In this document: piece after piece, positions 52,682 through 62,305 of the stretch
How positions within the stretch are numbered: the stretch's first letter is position 1
Layout of the letters: each line of letters begins with the position of its first letter
Source: Natronomonas sp. CBA1123
GTDB lineage: Archaea; Halobacteriota; Halobacteria; Halobacteriales; Haloarculaceae
Reading direction: 5' to 3'
DNA length: 64,000 bases
NCBI RefSeq assembly: GCF_009741925.1
Contig: NZ_WPCC01000002.1
Location: 143,539-207,538, forward strand
Made by a program: the position numbers and the translations under genes
Notes under the pieces: generated by a model
What the model saw: only the letters and a program-made list of their open reading frames with translations
Told to the model about the DNA's origin: nothing
Databases searched by the model: none

Positions 52682-54910
52682 TCAAGCGTTGGGAGGTGAC
52701 ACTCCTGGAAGATTCGGGAGAGACAGATCCACGCGTCGGAGTAGTTGTGCGTTGATTGCGACAATGACCGTACTCAGCGACATCAGGAGTGCGCCGATGG
52801 CTGGCGACAGCAGAATCCCGATCGGGGCCAACACGCCCGCTGCAAGTGGGAGTGCGAAGACGTTGTATCCGGCCGCCCAGACGATATTCTCCTGCATTTT
52901 CCGGTAGCTCGCCTTGCTCAGTTTCACAAGTCGGACGACGTCCAACGGGTTGTTCTGAACGAGGATGACATCGGCCGATTGGACCGCGACGTCGGTGCCG
53001 CTCCCGATTGCGATGCCAACGTCGGCCCGCGTTAGCGCCGGCGCGTCGTTGACGCCATCGCCGACCATCCCCACGAGTTTGTCCTGGTCTTGGAGTTCCT
53101 GGACTTTCTTATCCTTGTTTTCGGGGAGTACCTCGGCAAACACCGTGTCGATACCCAATTCGTCGGCTACCGCGTCGGCGACGTCCTGAGAATCACCGGT
53201 AAGCATCGCCACCTCGACGCCGAGGTCATGGAGGGCGTCGACAACACGGTAACTCTCCTCGCGGATGACGTCGGCCATCGCGAATGCGGCGATCAACTCC
53301 CCCTCACGGACGAGATACACAACGGTCTGTGCATTTTCGCCAGCTTCGTCAGCGAAGCGCTTGAGATGGTCGGGAATCTCGCTATCGAGTTGGGTCAATA
53401 GGTTCGGCCCGCCGACGTAAACCTCGTCACCACCGTCGGACGAGCCACCGGCGAAGCTCGAAACGTCGACGGTCGCGCGTACGCCTCGACCTTTGATCGC
53501 CTCGAAACCGGATGCATCCGGAGCGGTGAGCTCTCGCTCTGCGGCGGCCTCGCGGATGGCTCGCGCAATCATGTGCTCTGAGTCGCTTTCGACGGCCGCC
53601 GCCAAGGCGAGTGCGTCGTCCTCGTTGACGCCGTCGACGGTCGCCATGTCGACGACGCCGTGTTCGCCTTTGGTGAGCGTCCCCGTCTTGTCGAAGATAA
53701 TCGCATCCAGATTTCTCGCCTCTTCCATCGCTATCCGGTCGCGGACAAGCATTCCGTTCCGTGCCGCCAGCGAGGTGTTGATGGCGACGACTAGTGGGAT
53801 TGCGAGCCCGAGTGCGTGCGGGCAGGCGATAACGAGCACCGTGACGACACGCTCGATGACCGTTGCGTTGAACGAGACCGCGAGCGTCCACGCGATTGCG
53901 GTCACGATTGCCGCCCCGAGCGCGACGTAGAACAGCCAACCGGCAGCGCGGTCCGCCAGCACCTGCGTCTTTGATTTGCTCTGCTGAGCGTCCTCGACGA
54001 GGCGCATGATGCCCGCGAGCGTCGTCTCTTCGCCGGTCGCACCGACGCGCACGCGGAGACTGCCGTCACCGTTGATCGTCCCGCCGATGACCTCGTCGCC
54101 GGGTTCCTTCGAGACTGGTTTCGACTCACCCGTAATCATCGACTCCTCGACGTCCGAATCACCCTTCTCGACGGTACCGTCAGCGGGGATGCTTGCGCCC
54201 GGCCGGACGAGCACGAGGTCGCCCTCGGAGAGGTCACTGACAGGGACCTCCTCGGTCTCTCCATCGTCGGTAATCCGCTCGGCGGTATCGGGCATCAGCT
54301 TCGCCAGTTCGTCGATCGCGCTCGAGGCTCGTCGAACCGACCGCATCTCGATCCAGTGACCCAGCAACATGATATCGATCAGCGTGACGAGCTCCCAGAA
54401 GAACGCCGACTGCGTCGGGAAGACCACACTCGCAAGGCTGTAGACGAACGCGACGCTGATCGCCATCGAAATGAGCGTCATCATCCCTGGTGCCCGATCC
54501 TTCAGTTCCGGCACCGCCATCTGAAGGAATGGAACTCCACCGTAAACGAAGACGACTACCGCGAAGACGGGGTTGATCCATTCGCTCCCCGGGAACGCAG
54601 GGACGGAGAAGCCGAGCCACTCCTGTAGCGTTTCACTATACAGGAGGACGGGAATCGACAGGAGTGTGGAGACGAAGAAGCGCCGCCGGAACATCTGTTC
54701 GTGGCCCTCGTGCATCCCACCGTGACCCTCGCCGTGGCCCTCGTGGGAACCGTGGTCGTTTCCTTTACCCTCGTGTTCGGCGTGCTCATGCTGCTCGTGT
54801 AAGGCCGGTTCAGTATCTTCATCGCTGGGTTCGTGTTGGTGATGATTGCCGTTGTCCCGTTGTGTTTCACCTCCCAGTGAATTCTTGTTTGTGTCTTGAG
54901 GATCTCCCAT
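52682..54910 (-). CDS. Copper-type P1B ATPase
   Basis: A 742-aa heavy-metal P-type ATPase. The membrane metal motif is CPH ([12 protein letters not shown]), which fits CopB-type enzymes rather than CPC-type Cop[10 protein letters not shown] (phosphorylation), [20 protein letters not shown] and [20 protein letters not shown] are complete. The first 80 residues are His/Glu-rich ([18 protein letters not shown]), suited for binding metal. It exports copper or silver out of the cytoplasm at the cost of ATP. The 42-bp site copy 5 lies just after its stop. Confidence 0.93.
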   Translation of the reverse strand: MGDPQDTNKNSLGGETQRDNGNHHQHEPSDEDTEPALHEQHEHAEHEGKGNDHGSHEGHGEGHGGMHEGHEQMFRRRFFVSTLLSIPVLLYSETLQEWLGFSVPAFPGSEWINPVFAVVVFVYGGVPFLQMAVPELKDRAPGMMTLISMAISVAFVYSLASVVFPTQSAFFWELVTLIDIMLLGHWIEMRSVRRASSAIDELAKLMPDTAERITDDGETEEVPVSDLSEGDLVLVRPGASIPADGTVEKGDSDVEESMITGESKPVSKEPGDEVIGGTINGDGSLRVRVGATGEETTLAGIMRLVEDAQQSKSKTQVLADRAAGWLFYVALGAAIVTAIAWTLAVSFNATVIERVVTVLVIACPHALGLAIPLVVAINTSLAARNGMLVRDRIAMEEARNLDAIIFDKTGTLTKGEHGVVDMATVDGVNEDDALALAAAVESDSEHMIARAIREAAAERELTAPDASGFEAIKGRGVRATVDVSSFAGGSSDGGDEVYVGGPNLLTQLDSEIPDHLKRFADEAGENAQTVVYLVREGELIAAFAMADVIREESYRVVDALHDLGVEVAMLTGDSQDVADAVADELGIDTVFAEVLPENKDKKVQELQDQDKLVGMVGDGVNDAPALTRADVGIAIGSGTDVAVQSADVILVQNNPLDVVRLVKLSKASYRKMQENIVWAAGYNVFALPLAAGVLAPIGILLSPAIGALLMSLSTVIVAINAQLLRRVDLSLPNLPGVSPPNA

Positions 54911-55131
54911 GGATCATGCACTCTCTTAATGTGAAGCCGCTATCTTCCTGAAGGTTTGGTATCAAATAGCACTCGTGAATCGTCTATTCAGGCTCTGAAA
55001 TTGCACAGGTGGGGTAGAGAGGGCGAACTCAGAAGAGAACGAGCGGTTCGGTCGGGAACGTTCTGTATTATATTTATGCACGAGCGGTGTTCTCGGCCCG
55101 TTCGACGACCTCTACAGGTCCGTGGCATCCG

Positions 55132-55270
55132 AACCACCTTCGACGCTTGCCTGTTCGCACTCCCGGTCAACACACAGGGAGTGCAGTCCCACAGGCGCTG
55201 GGTCGGAGTGTCCCCCTCCTACAATTTCGAGGCCGCGAGAAAGAATGTTCTACGCTGTGTTCGTACCCTG
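55132..55270 (-). pseudogene. TnpB C-terminal remnant
   Basis: The minus strand reads NTA-stop-NILSRGLEIVGGGHSDPAPV, matching the end of the TnpB at 25011 (NAAWNILSRGLEDVGVGHSE). The tryptophan codon of NAAWN has become TAG. Nothing of the upstream TnpB is left. It joins the end of the duplicated 82-aa gene block at about 55270. Confidence 0.8.
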
Positions 55271-55294
55271 TCTAGTCGTTCTGCGTGATGTCAG

Positions 55295-55543
55295 TCATCG
55301 GCGTGAATTCCCTTCGACGTAATACTCTTCTTCAGAGAGAGGGCCGTACGGCATCGGGACGTCGTCGGGCCACTCAGCCATCCCCTGACCACCAGCTTGA
55401 TGCCCGGCTATTCGACCAGCCTGTTTCAGCGTGTCGTTATAGCGATCGATGGTGTCGTCATCGAGCAGCATCCGTGCAGCGTATTCGCTGATTTCTTCCT
55501 CGCTGTATAGGGTGAGGATGAGGTCCGTGGTATCGTTGTCCAT
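55295..55543 (-). CDS. Acidic 82-aa protein, paralogue B
   Basis: MDNDTTDLILTLYSEEEISE with the same Gly-rich middle and SEEEYYVEGNSRR end as the protein at 8577-8825. The two copies differ at about 12 of 82 residues, mostly conservative. Sequence similarity also covers the promoter (CTATAGATACCCAGTACTC) and the downstream region until about 55265, where a TnpB remnant begins. Function unknown; retention of the frame suggests use. Confidence 0.7.
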   Translation of the reverse strand: MDNDTTDLILTLYSEEEISEYAARMLLDDDTIDRYNDTLKQAGRIAGHQAGGQGMAEWPDDVPMPYGPLSEEEYYVEGNSRR

Positions 55544-55732
55544 ACACGCAACAGAGTACTGGGTATCTATAGGTTTTCCGCGGTAGTGATTTGGCGGGTA
55601 TCTAGACGAATAGACATCGGGGCTCGGTTCTCTACGGGCGGGATTGCGAATCTGTCTGAATTACTGTATTGTGGGAATTGGCAGTCTGCACTATACCATC
55701 CCACGCCGTTGGTAGACGGGAGGCGCTTCACA

Positions 55733-56785
55733 ATGGACGCATTTGTCATGAAAGAGGTCGGTGAAACTGGATTCGCCGACAAGGACGTACCGGAACCCGG
55801 TCCAACGGACGCCGTCATCCGCCCGACGAAAGGACTCGTGTGCACGTCAGACGTGCATACGCTTCACGGCGCCATCGGCGAGCGGGAGAGTCTGACGCTC
55901 GGGCACGAAGTAGTCGGGGTCGTGGATACAGTAGGAGACGACGTGGTGGAGTTCACCACGGGCGATCGAGTCGCCGTCGGCGCGATTACCCCTGACTGGG
56001 GCTCGCTTGCCGCCCAGGACGGGCATCCCTCGCAGTCGAATCAGGCTCTCGGTGGGTGGAAATACGCCAACGTGAAGGACGGGACCTTCGCCGAGTACGC
56101 CCACGTGAACGATGCCGATGCGAACATGGCCCGCATTCCGGAAACCGTGACGGACGAGGAAGCGGTCTACGTCACCGACATGATGAGTACGGGGTTCATG
56201 GGAGCAGAACACGCCGATGTCCCCGTCGGTGGAACCGTCGCAGTATTCGCACAGGGACCCGTCGGTCTGATGGCCACAAAAGGAGCGGCTCTTCAGGGAG
56301 CCGGCCGTATTATCGCCGTCGAGACGGTGCCAAACAGACAAGAACTCGCCCGGACGTACGGTGCCGATGACATCGTCGACTTCGCTGAGGGTGATCCTGT
56401 CGAACAGATAATGGACCTCACTGACGGCGAGGGTGTCGACGCTGCCATCGAAGCACTTGGAACGAGCGGGACGTTCGAACAGTGTATCAAGGTTACCAAG
56501 GCAGGTGGAACGATCTCCAACATCGGTTATCACGGCGAAGACGAATTCGTCCGTATTCCGCGCGAAGACTGGGGGGTTGGTATGGCCGAGAAGGACATCA
56601 CCACCGGTCTCTGTCCTGGCGGCCGTCTCCGTCTGCAACGCCTCCTTCGGTTGCTGGAACAGGACCGTGTCGATCCAACTCACATGACGACCCACGAATT
56701 CACGTTTGAGGATATTGACGAAGCTTTCGAGTTGATGGAATCGAAGGAAGACGACATCATCAAACCGCTCATCGATTTCGAGTGA
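55733..56785 (+). CDS. adh: Secondary (isopropanol) alcohol dehydrogenase
   Basis: A 350-aa zinc alcohol dehydrogenase closely following Thermoanaerobacter brockii secondary ADH (352 aa): CTSDVHT, GAIGERESLTLGHEV, AITPDWGSLA, GGWKYANVKDGTFAEY, MMSTGFMGAEHADVPVGGTV and KTITTGLCPGGRLR-like GLCPGGRLRLQRLL. Zinc ligands are C37, H58, E59 and D149. The nucleotide fold GPVGLM (175-180) is followed by an acidic residue, E197, at the end of strand 2, where NADP-dependent relatives have G-S-R, so NAD+ is likely. It oxidises isopropanol to acetone, the substrate of the acetone carboxylase at 29-34 kb. The start with ATG 55733 is preceded by a longer non-homologous extension. Confidence 0.93.
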   Translation: MDAFVMKEVGETGFADKDVPEPGPTDAVIRPTKGLVCTSDVHTLHGAIGERESLTLGHEVVGVVDTVGDDVVEFTTGDRVAVGAITPDWGSLAAQDGHPSQSNQALGGWKYANVKDGTFAEYAHVNDADANMARIPETVTDEEAVYVTDMMSTGFMGAEHADVPVGGTVAVFAQGPVGLMATKGAALQGAGRIIAVETVPNRQELARTYGADDIVDFAEGDPVEQIMDLTDGEGVDAAIEALGTSGTFEQCIKVTKAGGTISNIGYHGEDEFVRIPREDWGVGMAEKDITTGLCPGGRLRLQRLLRLLEQDRVDPTHMTTHEFTFEDIDEAFELMESKEDDIIKPLIDFE

Positions 56786-57210
56786 GACATAAATCGGACC
56801 GATTTAGACGAACTCCCTCGTGAGGTTCGCCCGACAGCGACCGACAGCGACCGACAGCCCCCGATTGCAGTCGTGGGAGATGTCAAGATCGATGTCAGCG
56901 ATCCGGCGACGACTGTCGAACGTCTAAAAGAGTCCAACATCATTGTCAATTCACTTCTCGAGTCAGACGCTCTCCGAGCCATACTGGTATCGCCATTTGC
57001 TTGATCGTCAATATCCACGATACGTCCGATTACCGACTCACAATGAGTGGTCGGGAGATGCCAAGCCTATGGGAATGTTCCTCTCGTTATAGGGACTCGT
57101 TCGTCGATGAACTAGACAGAGGCAACAGCAATGCCAAGCCAAGACTTTGCCCTCAAATCGTATCGTGAAACCATACCGGGATCAGATAAGTATCATCGTG
57201 AGGTGGCGAG
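56786..57210. other. Gap with possible gene fragment
   Basis: In frame with the ADH stop, a stretch to TGA at about 57004 reads PPIAVVGDVKIDVSDP and then ERLKESNIIVNSLLESD. It looks like part of a protein but has no start or family. A 27-codon frame at 57131-57214 (MPSQDFALKSYRETIPGSDK) ends in an ATGA overlap with the next gene and may be a leader or chance. No more is seen. Confidence 0.3.
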
Positions 57211-58542
57211 ATGAGTAGCGATACATTGAGCGTTGGTGTACTCAGCCTCCACAACAGCAAGGAAACGAAGGCGATTCTGAATGCTGTCGAAGCGCTTGGA
57301 CACACTCCAGAATGGTTGCGGTCGGAGAACACAGTCGTTAGATTTGAAGACGGCCAGACCACGCTCACGCCCGATGTGGACATCATCGTCAATCGGTTAT
57401 TGCTCTCGAATACTGACCAACCGTTTGAAGAACTCGGACTGGCTCAGACACTCAATGAATTGCGGCCGATGCTGAATGTCCCGAAAGCGACGGCCCGAGC
57501 CGCTCATAAAACGGCTGCAGCATCTGCCCTTATTCAAAGCGGCCTGCCAATACCGAAAACCGTGCTTGCGCTGAGCGATGAGCAACTCAACAAGGTTCGT
57601 GAGGAATTTGGGAGTGAGGCAGTCTACAAGACCGCCCTTGGAACGCATGGCGGCGGTGCCTGGAAGGTCGATCTCACCGATTTACTCACCGCCAAAGTCG
57701 GGAAACGTCGCGCCTTCCTTCAGGAATTCGTGGGGCAACTCGGAGAGACACCGCGTGACCTACGCGTCTACGTGGTCGATGATCAGGTAGTCGGTGCCAT
57801 GTATCGGTATGCCGTCGAAAGTGACTGGCGGACGAATGTAGCTCGCGGTGGGTCGGTGGAAGATGTAACTGATTCAATTCCTGAGACGGTACGTAATCTC
57901 GCGCGTCAAGCCACCGAAATCATTGGCCTTGACTGCGCTGGCGTCGATTTGATCGAAGGGAGGGATGGATGGTACATTCTTGAAGTTAATCCCACGGCGG
58001 GATTCAAAGGATTATATCAGGCAACCGGTATCAGTCCAGCTCCGTACATTGCCAAACAGGCAATCGAAACAGCTGGTGGCAACGTAGATGTCGAACGCGT
58101 TGAACGCCTGTCATCAACACTTGATGATTCGATTCCGTCTTGCAAACCTGTCTCCAGACCGGATGTCGCTGATGATACGATTACCATCGGGTTTACTGAG
58201 GAGGTCGTGATTCGCGGAACGAGTGGAATGAAGACAGTCGTTGCGAAATCAGACTCAGGGGCTGCGAGAACGAGCGTCGATATCGAACTTGCCGCCGATA
58301 TCGGTGCCGGCCCGATCCACACCGTCTCTCGAGTCCGATCGGGGAGTTCGAAACAATCCAGGTCGCGACCGGTTGTCGATCTCGTCGTCGGAATCGGTGG
58401 TGATCAACATACTGTTGCCGCAAATCTCGAGGATCGATCACACATGAATCACCGCCTCCTACTCGGTCGGGATATCTTGAAGAATTATACCCTCGATGTC
58501 AGCCGGCGTGTCGAGAATCACAGAGAGATTGCCGACGAATAG
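57211..58542 (+). CDS. RimK-like ATP-grasp fused to a retropepsin-like domain
   Basis: A 443-aa protein. Residues 1-300 form a RimK-type ATP-grasp ligase (KTALGTHGGGAWKVD, LQEFVGQLGETPRDLRVYVV, YILEVNPTAGFKGLYQATGI). Residues 320-443 resemble the RimB/retropepsin-like family (AKSDSGAARTSVD, D348, then LLLGRDILKNYTLD). In bacteria RimK adds glutamates to ribosomal protein S6 and the paired RimB protease trims them. Here the two are on one chain. The C-terminal sequence DSGA differs from DTGA of active aspartic proteases, so activity may be changed. It stands alone downstream of ADH. Confidence 0.8.
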   Translation: MSSDTLSVGVLSLHNSKETKAILNAVEALGHTPEWLRSENTVVRFEDGQTTLTPDVDIIVNRLLLSNTDQPFEELGLAQTLNELRPMLNVPKATARAAHKTAAASALIQSGLPIPKTVLALSDEQLNKVREEFGSEAVYKTALGTHGGGAWKVDLTDLLTAKVGKRRAFLQEFVGQLGETPRDLRVYVVDDQVVGAMYRYAVESDWRTNVARGGSVEDVTDSIPETVRNLARQATEIIGLDCAGVDLIEGRDGWYILEVNPTAGFKGLYQATGISPAPYIAKQAIETAGGNVDVERVERLSSTLDDSIPSCKPVSRPDVADDTITIGFTEEVVIRGTSGMKTVVAKSDSGAARTSVDIELAADIGAGPIHTVSRVRSGSSKQSRSRPVVDLVVGIGGDQHTVAANLEDRSHMNHRLLLGRDILKNYTLDVSRRVENHREIADE

Positions 58543-59032
58543 TTCCCTTGGGCCTTCTTTAGCTGTTCGTAAACGGGCGTTTGAGGCGTTAATTTTGAGC
58601 TCAACTCTCTGACTGGGCGACAACACAGAATCTGGGAAGCGCAAACCCGATCAGAACCGGCTTGAGCTGAAGAAGGAACGGGTAAACCAGTGCGAAACAG
58701 CTCAATACTGTTCGAACCAGTAGCCTTGAGATGGCGCTAGAATCCCTGAAATCATCGAAATTCGAGGATTTGTTGAAATTCTTATTTAGTGATAGGTCTC
58801 ATCGGTCGTGCTAACTACACAGCGCGAGTCTCGCACCTCCGCCGACGTGTAGAGAGCGATAGCTCGAACTGAAGCGTAACCTCCGTTCATTCGGTTTGCA
58901 AGGCAGGCAAGCCAATGAGCGTTTGCGCCCAGGAGCCAGCCGGGAACATCCCAGTAACGTGGACGTATCGCGCCGGTACTATCTCCATTACTAAACTCCC
59001 CCGTCCGAACGATCAACCGGGTAAATCAAGCT
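58543..59032. other. Gap without gene
   Basis: No reading frame of quality. GGATTTGTTGAAATTC at about 58763-58778 vaguely resembles a transposon end. Nothing else was found on either strand. Confidence 0.4.
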
Positions 59033-59455
59033 ATGACTGCAATCGTCTCTACCAGACACGAACAGCTCATGAGTGACTACCTCGCGCTGTGGCATGGGGA
59101 GTACTCGAAGATAGACTCGGTCTCCGATTCCTTCGTGGCCTATGAGCCAAGCGCCCCCGACGGTGCAGTGCACGGACGGGACGACTTCGAAGCATATGTC
59201 CGTGAACTCCGGAACGCATTTCCCGATTTCACCATCACCGCCGAGGCTTTGCTCGAAGACGACGAGATAGTCATGATTGAGTGGACGGCAACGGGCACGC
59301 ACGAAGGCGAATTCAATGGTCTTCCCCCAACTGGCCGCACGTTTGAGCACGGGGGGATGTCGAAGTTCGTCATCGCGGACGGCAAAGTCCAGGAAGAACG
59401 GATGTACTACAACCCCATGGAGATCGCCGAGCAGCTGGGCTTGCCGACGGAGTAG
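59033..59455 (+). CDS. SnoaL-like protein 1 (ester cyclase fold)
   Basis: A 140-aa protein: ALWHGEYSKIDSVSDSFVAY, FEAYVRELRNAFPDFTITAE, TGTHEGEFNGLPPTGRTFEH, QLGLPT. This is the SnoaL/NTF2-like polyketide-cyclase or ester-cyclase fold, a small cone barrel with a hydrophobic pocket. Such proteins isomerise or hydrolyse small molecules; substrate unknown. First of three family members in 1.7 kb. Confidence 0.8.
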   Translation: MTAIVSTRHEQLMSDYLALWHGEYSKIDSVSDSFVAYEPSAPDGAVHGRDDFEAYVRELRNAFPDFTITAEALLEDDEIVMIEWTATGTHEGEFNGLPPTGRTFEHGGMSKFVIADGKVQEERMYYNPMEIAEQLGLPTE

Positions 59456-59662
59456 TGATCCCGCTCTTCTCGACGCTCGGCTCCTTGGGCTGCGATGCCG
59501 AACTCACCCTCTGAGTCTTGCAAGCCGTACTGACCGCAACTCGGTCGTTCCTCAAGTCTCTGCAAGATCGAGACGCGTACTTCTCATGCAGCCGATCAGA
59601 TCGATTTGGGGAATCGTTGGACGATCGTTCCCCAGTCTCTACGCAAGGACTGCAACGGAGGG

Positions 59663-60103
59663 CTACATCGGCGGCATCTCGGGGACAATACCGAGTTGGG
59701 TGAGCATGGTAAGCTGATCATAGTACCACCACGCTTCTGTCGCCATCGTGCCGTCCATCGTGTGGATCGAGACGCCCTCGAACTCGACTGTCTCGTTCGT
59801 CGGTTCACCGTTGAACGGGGGCAACGCCCCCTCATGCGTGCCCCGTGCACGGTATCTGGTCACGACTGTCTGGTCTGCGACAATGGTTCCCAGGAGTTCG
59901 ACCTCGAAATCTGGGAAGGCTTCGCGGAGGCCTTTGACCCATTCTTTGAACGCTTCTCGTCCCTCGTAGTCCTCGCCGTGGGCGACGTTGTGCATCACCA
60001 TGTCTTCTGCATAGACTTCGTCAATATAGTCGAGGTCGCCACGATTGAACACTCGTTCGTTCGTCTCTTCTACCTGTGATCTCAGGTCGTCGGATTTGCT
60101 CAT
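59663..60103 (-). CDS. SnoaL-like protein 2
   Basis: A 146-aa protein, MSKSDDLRSQVEETNERVFN, EAFKEWVKGLREAFPDFEVE, TRYRARGTHEGALPPFNGEP and QLTMLTQLGIVP. SnoaL/NTF2 fold as in the neighbour at 59033. The minus-strand start at 60103 is chosen from the family N-terminus. It converges with protein 1 and diverges from protein 3, and may be part of a small catabolic set. Confidence 0.8.
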   Translation of the reverse strand: MSKSDDLRSQVEETNERVFNRGDLDYIDEVYAEDMVMHNVAHGEDYEGREAFKEWVKGLREAFPDFEVELLGTIVADQTVVTRYRARGTHEGALPPFNGEPTNETVEFEGVSIHTMDGTMATEAWWYYDQLTMLTQLGIVPEMPPM

Positions 60104-60235
60104 AGGAGATCCCCTGACTGGAAGCGTGGGTGCTGCTGGAAAAGTAATGAAGCAGCTATCCAGTCTCTTGGTTGGTAGGTAATTCATAACGATTTGCTTA
60201 GCGTTCAGCATCGCTAATTAGATCGGAACTCAACT

Positions 60236-60724
60236 ATGACTTCAGAACGGACAGACACGATCGAAGAGCGCCGACAATTCCCCCAACGATGGGCCGAAGA
60301 GGTCCACAAAAACCACAATCTCTCGTTCATCGACGAATACCACGCACCGGATTGGGTCGGTCACTTTGACGGAAAGGACCTGACGAATACCGAGTACAAG
60401 GATATGCAACGGGAGCTTATCAGTGGCTTTCCGGACGCCGAATTTACTTTCGAACCAGTCATTGTCGAAGGGGATACCGTCGCTAGTCACTGGGAGATGA
60501 CCGGAACCCACACTGGGGAGTTCGTCGGTCTCAAACCGACCGGTCGAACGGTGCGTGTGACTGGAACTGCCCTCACCCGATATGACGAGGATGGGCGGGC
60601 GGTGGAAACCTGGGAGAACATCGACCAGTTCGGGATGCTCCAACAACTCGGCATCGCACCGGAGGACTTCACGTTGGGCGGTCTGGCGCGGACGCTCGTC
60701 AATCTCGTAAAAAGCGGACGGTGA
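60236..60724 (+). CDS. SnoaL-like protein 3
   Basis: A 162-aa protein, RWAEEVHKNHNLSFIDEYHA, DMQRELISGFPDAEFTFEPV, TGTHTGEFVGLKPTGRTVRV, QLGIAPEDFTLG. The SnoaL/NTF2-like fold again. The C-terminal region (LVNLVKSGR) is longer than in proteins 1 and 2. The three differ enough to be old duplicates, not recent copies. Confidence 0.8.
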   Translation: MTSERTDTIEERRQFPQRWAEEVHKNHNLSFIDEYHAPDWVGHFDGKDLTNTEYKDMQRELISGFPDAEFTFEPVIVEGDTVASHWEMTGTHTGEFVGLKPTGRTVRVTGTALTRYDEDGRAVETWENIDQFGMLQQLGIAPEDFTLGGLARTLVNLVKSGR

Positions 60725-60935
60725 AACAGTCCAACAGCTACTCACCAGAACCGCTGACCATACGCTCTGTATGCAGCAGTCGTACTCTGACAGCCTTCGA
60801 GTAGATTTTACGAGACATGCTGAATAGAACGGTGCCTCCGCACTGAACTCATCCTCTAGATTTTGTATAGGTTACTTATCAATTGGTGGATAGATCGCCC
60901 TCACTCGTGGTGTATCGCTCACCTGTATTGACTGC
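60725..60935. other. Gap without gene
   Basis: No gene on either strand. It borders the transposase remnant on the right. Confidence 0.4.
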
Positions 60936-61227
60936 TCAAAGTGACCGCTCTACATTATGAACGAGACAGGCGATAGTGAGTTCACGGAACTGCTTCCACC
61001 ACCGTCGTGAGCGGACGAACGCACCGTACTTTCGCTTGAGCGTTGAGTTGACAGTCTCGGATTGACTCCGTTGGCCGTAGAGATTAGCGTCTAAGCGCGC
61101 GTTCCATGCCTTGCGGAGCGATGTGAACTCACGGTGCTTGACCAGTGGGCGAATCTCGTGTTGATGGGCAAGTCGTCTGATCTTCTGGTCGTCGTAGCCT
61201 TTGTCACTGGAAGTGTGGTGGATAGAG
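60936..61227 (-). pseudogene. IS5-type transposase, C-terminal remnant
   Basis: The minus strand reads SDKGYDDQKIRRLAHQHEIR, ANLYGQRSQSETVNSTLKRK and RWWKQFRELTIACLVHNVER, the C-terminal third of an IS5-family (DDE) transposase with its catalytic glutamate in SETVNS. The N-terminal two thirds are missing and no inverted ends are recognisable. A relic of insertion between the SnoaL set and the PAC2 gene. Confidence 0.8.
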
Positions 61228-61274
61228 GTAATTAACGATAGGGTTGCGAGAGAATTGGTTGAGTGGGTAATTCA

Positions 61275-61955
61275 ATGATGGATGATGTCTCCGTAACGTT
61301 CGACCAACTCACCAACATCGGAGCGGAATCACCCACTCTTATCGAGGGATTCCCGGGCTTTGGACTGGTCGCCGCGATTGCCGTTGATCAGATCACGAAC
61401 CAACTTGAGCTCGAACATCACGGGAATATCGTCTCTGAGGAGTTCCCACCTATCCTTTCCTATCAAGATGGACGCGTCCAGGATATGGTCCGGGTGTACG
61501 CTGGCTCCGATCACAATGTAATGACGCTCCAGAGCGACCTTGCGCTCCCACCATCTGCGTTCGAACCATTGAGCAGGTGCGTTCACGAGGAGCTGGCCAA
61601 CGAGTTCGATCGGGCGATTTTCTTGGCAGGGGCGCCGGCCCAGAGCGAAGAGGATATTGGTACCGTCAAGGCGATCACGACGTCCGAAGAACTCGAAGCG
61701 GACATCTTGAACGCTGGAATCGAGTTGGCCGAGGGCACGGGCTTGGTCGGGGGAATTACCGGTGCCCTCGCCAATGACTGCTATCATAACGATGTGTCGG
61801 CAGCGGTATTGATCGTCCACGCGGATCCATATCTCCCAGATCCAGGGGCCGCCCGATCAGTTATCAAAGACGCACTGGAACCGTTGGTGGATTTCGACAT
61901 CGATACGTCCGAACTGGAAGAGCAATCGAACCAGATTCAACAACAGATGCAGTAA
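61275..61955 (+). CDS. PAC2-family protein with early stop
   Basis: A 226-aa protein of the proteasome-assembly-chaperone PAC2 family (LIEGFPGFGLVAAIAVDQIT, EFPPILSYQDGRVQDMVRVY, LAEGTGLVGGITGALANDCY). Related archaeal proteins bind the 20S proteasome. The coding frame ends at TAA 61953-61955 after QIQQQMQ, but the same frame goes on for 26 codons (EQYQQMVEQTHQSQ, ending MYQ) to TGA 62034-62036, as in C-terminal tails of homologues. The stop therefore seems new. The start could be 61275 or 61278. Confidence 0.8.
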   Translation: MMDDVSVTFDQLTNIGAESPTLIEGFPGFGLVAAIAVDQITNQLELEHHGNIVSEEFPPILSYQDGRVQDMVRVYAGSDHNVMTLQSDLALPPSAFEPLSRCVHEELANEFDRAIFLAGAPAQSEEDIGTVKAITTSEELEADILNAGIELAEGTGLVGGITGALANDCYHNDVSAAVLIVHADPYLPDPGAARSVIKDALEPLVDFDIDTSELEEQSNQIQQQMQ

Positions 61956-62305
61956 ATCTCTGAACAGTACCAACAAATGGTCGAACAGACTCACCAATCA
62001 CAGTCAGAAACACCTCAACTGGGTATGTATCAGTGAGCTGAACGGGACGTCGAGCACTCGATGTCCGTCAAACGATGGTAATTCTAGAATATCGGTGTCT
62101 CGTTTCCAGGGGACGATGTTGCTCGACCCTCAATCTTGACAAGGTAATCTTACTGAATCGCCGCGAGATGCGTGCGCAGAGGAGTATCTCACCCATTCTG
62201 TAAGGCGGTATTACTCGTCCGTGCCAGCGGAAGCCATCGTGGTACGGTTTCACATTGAATAATATCGAGAAAATAACAAAGAGCGTTTCTCTGGTGGGTC
62301 TCGTA
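61956..62305. other. Former PAC2 tail and gap
   Basis: 61956-62036 encodes the read-through tail of the PAC2 gene. 62037-62305 carries no gene that I can support. Its last part would hold the promoter of the FG-GAP gene. Confidence 0.5.

Noticed and set aside
58763..58778. GGATTTGTTGAAATTC as a transposon end
   Set aside because: Differs from the element family at its first bases, no partner end and no target repeat; too weak to call.
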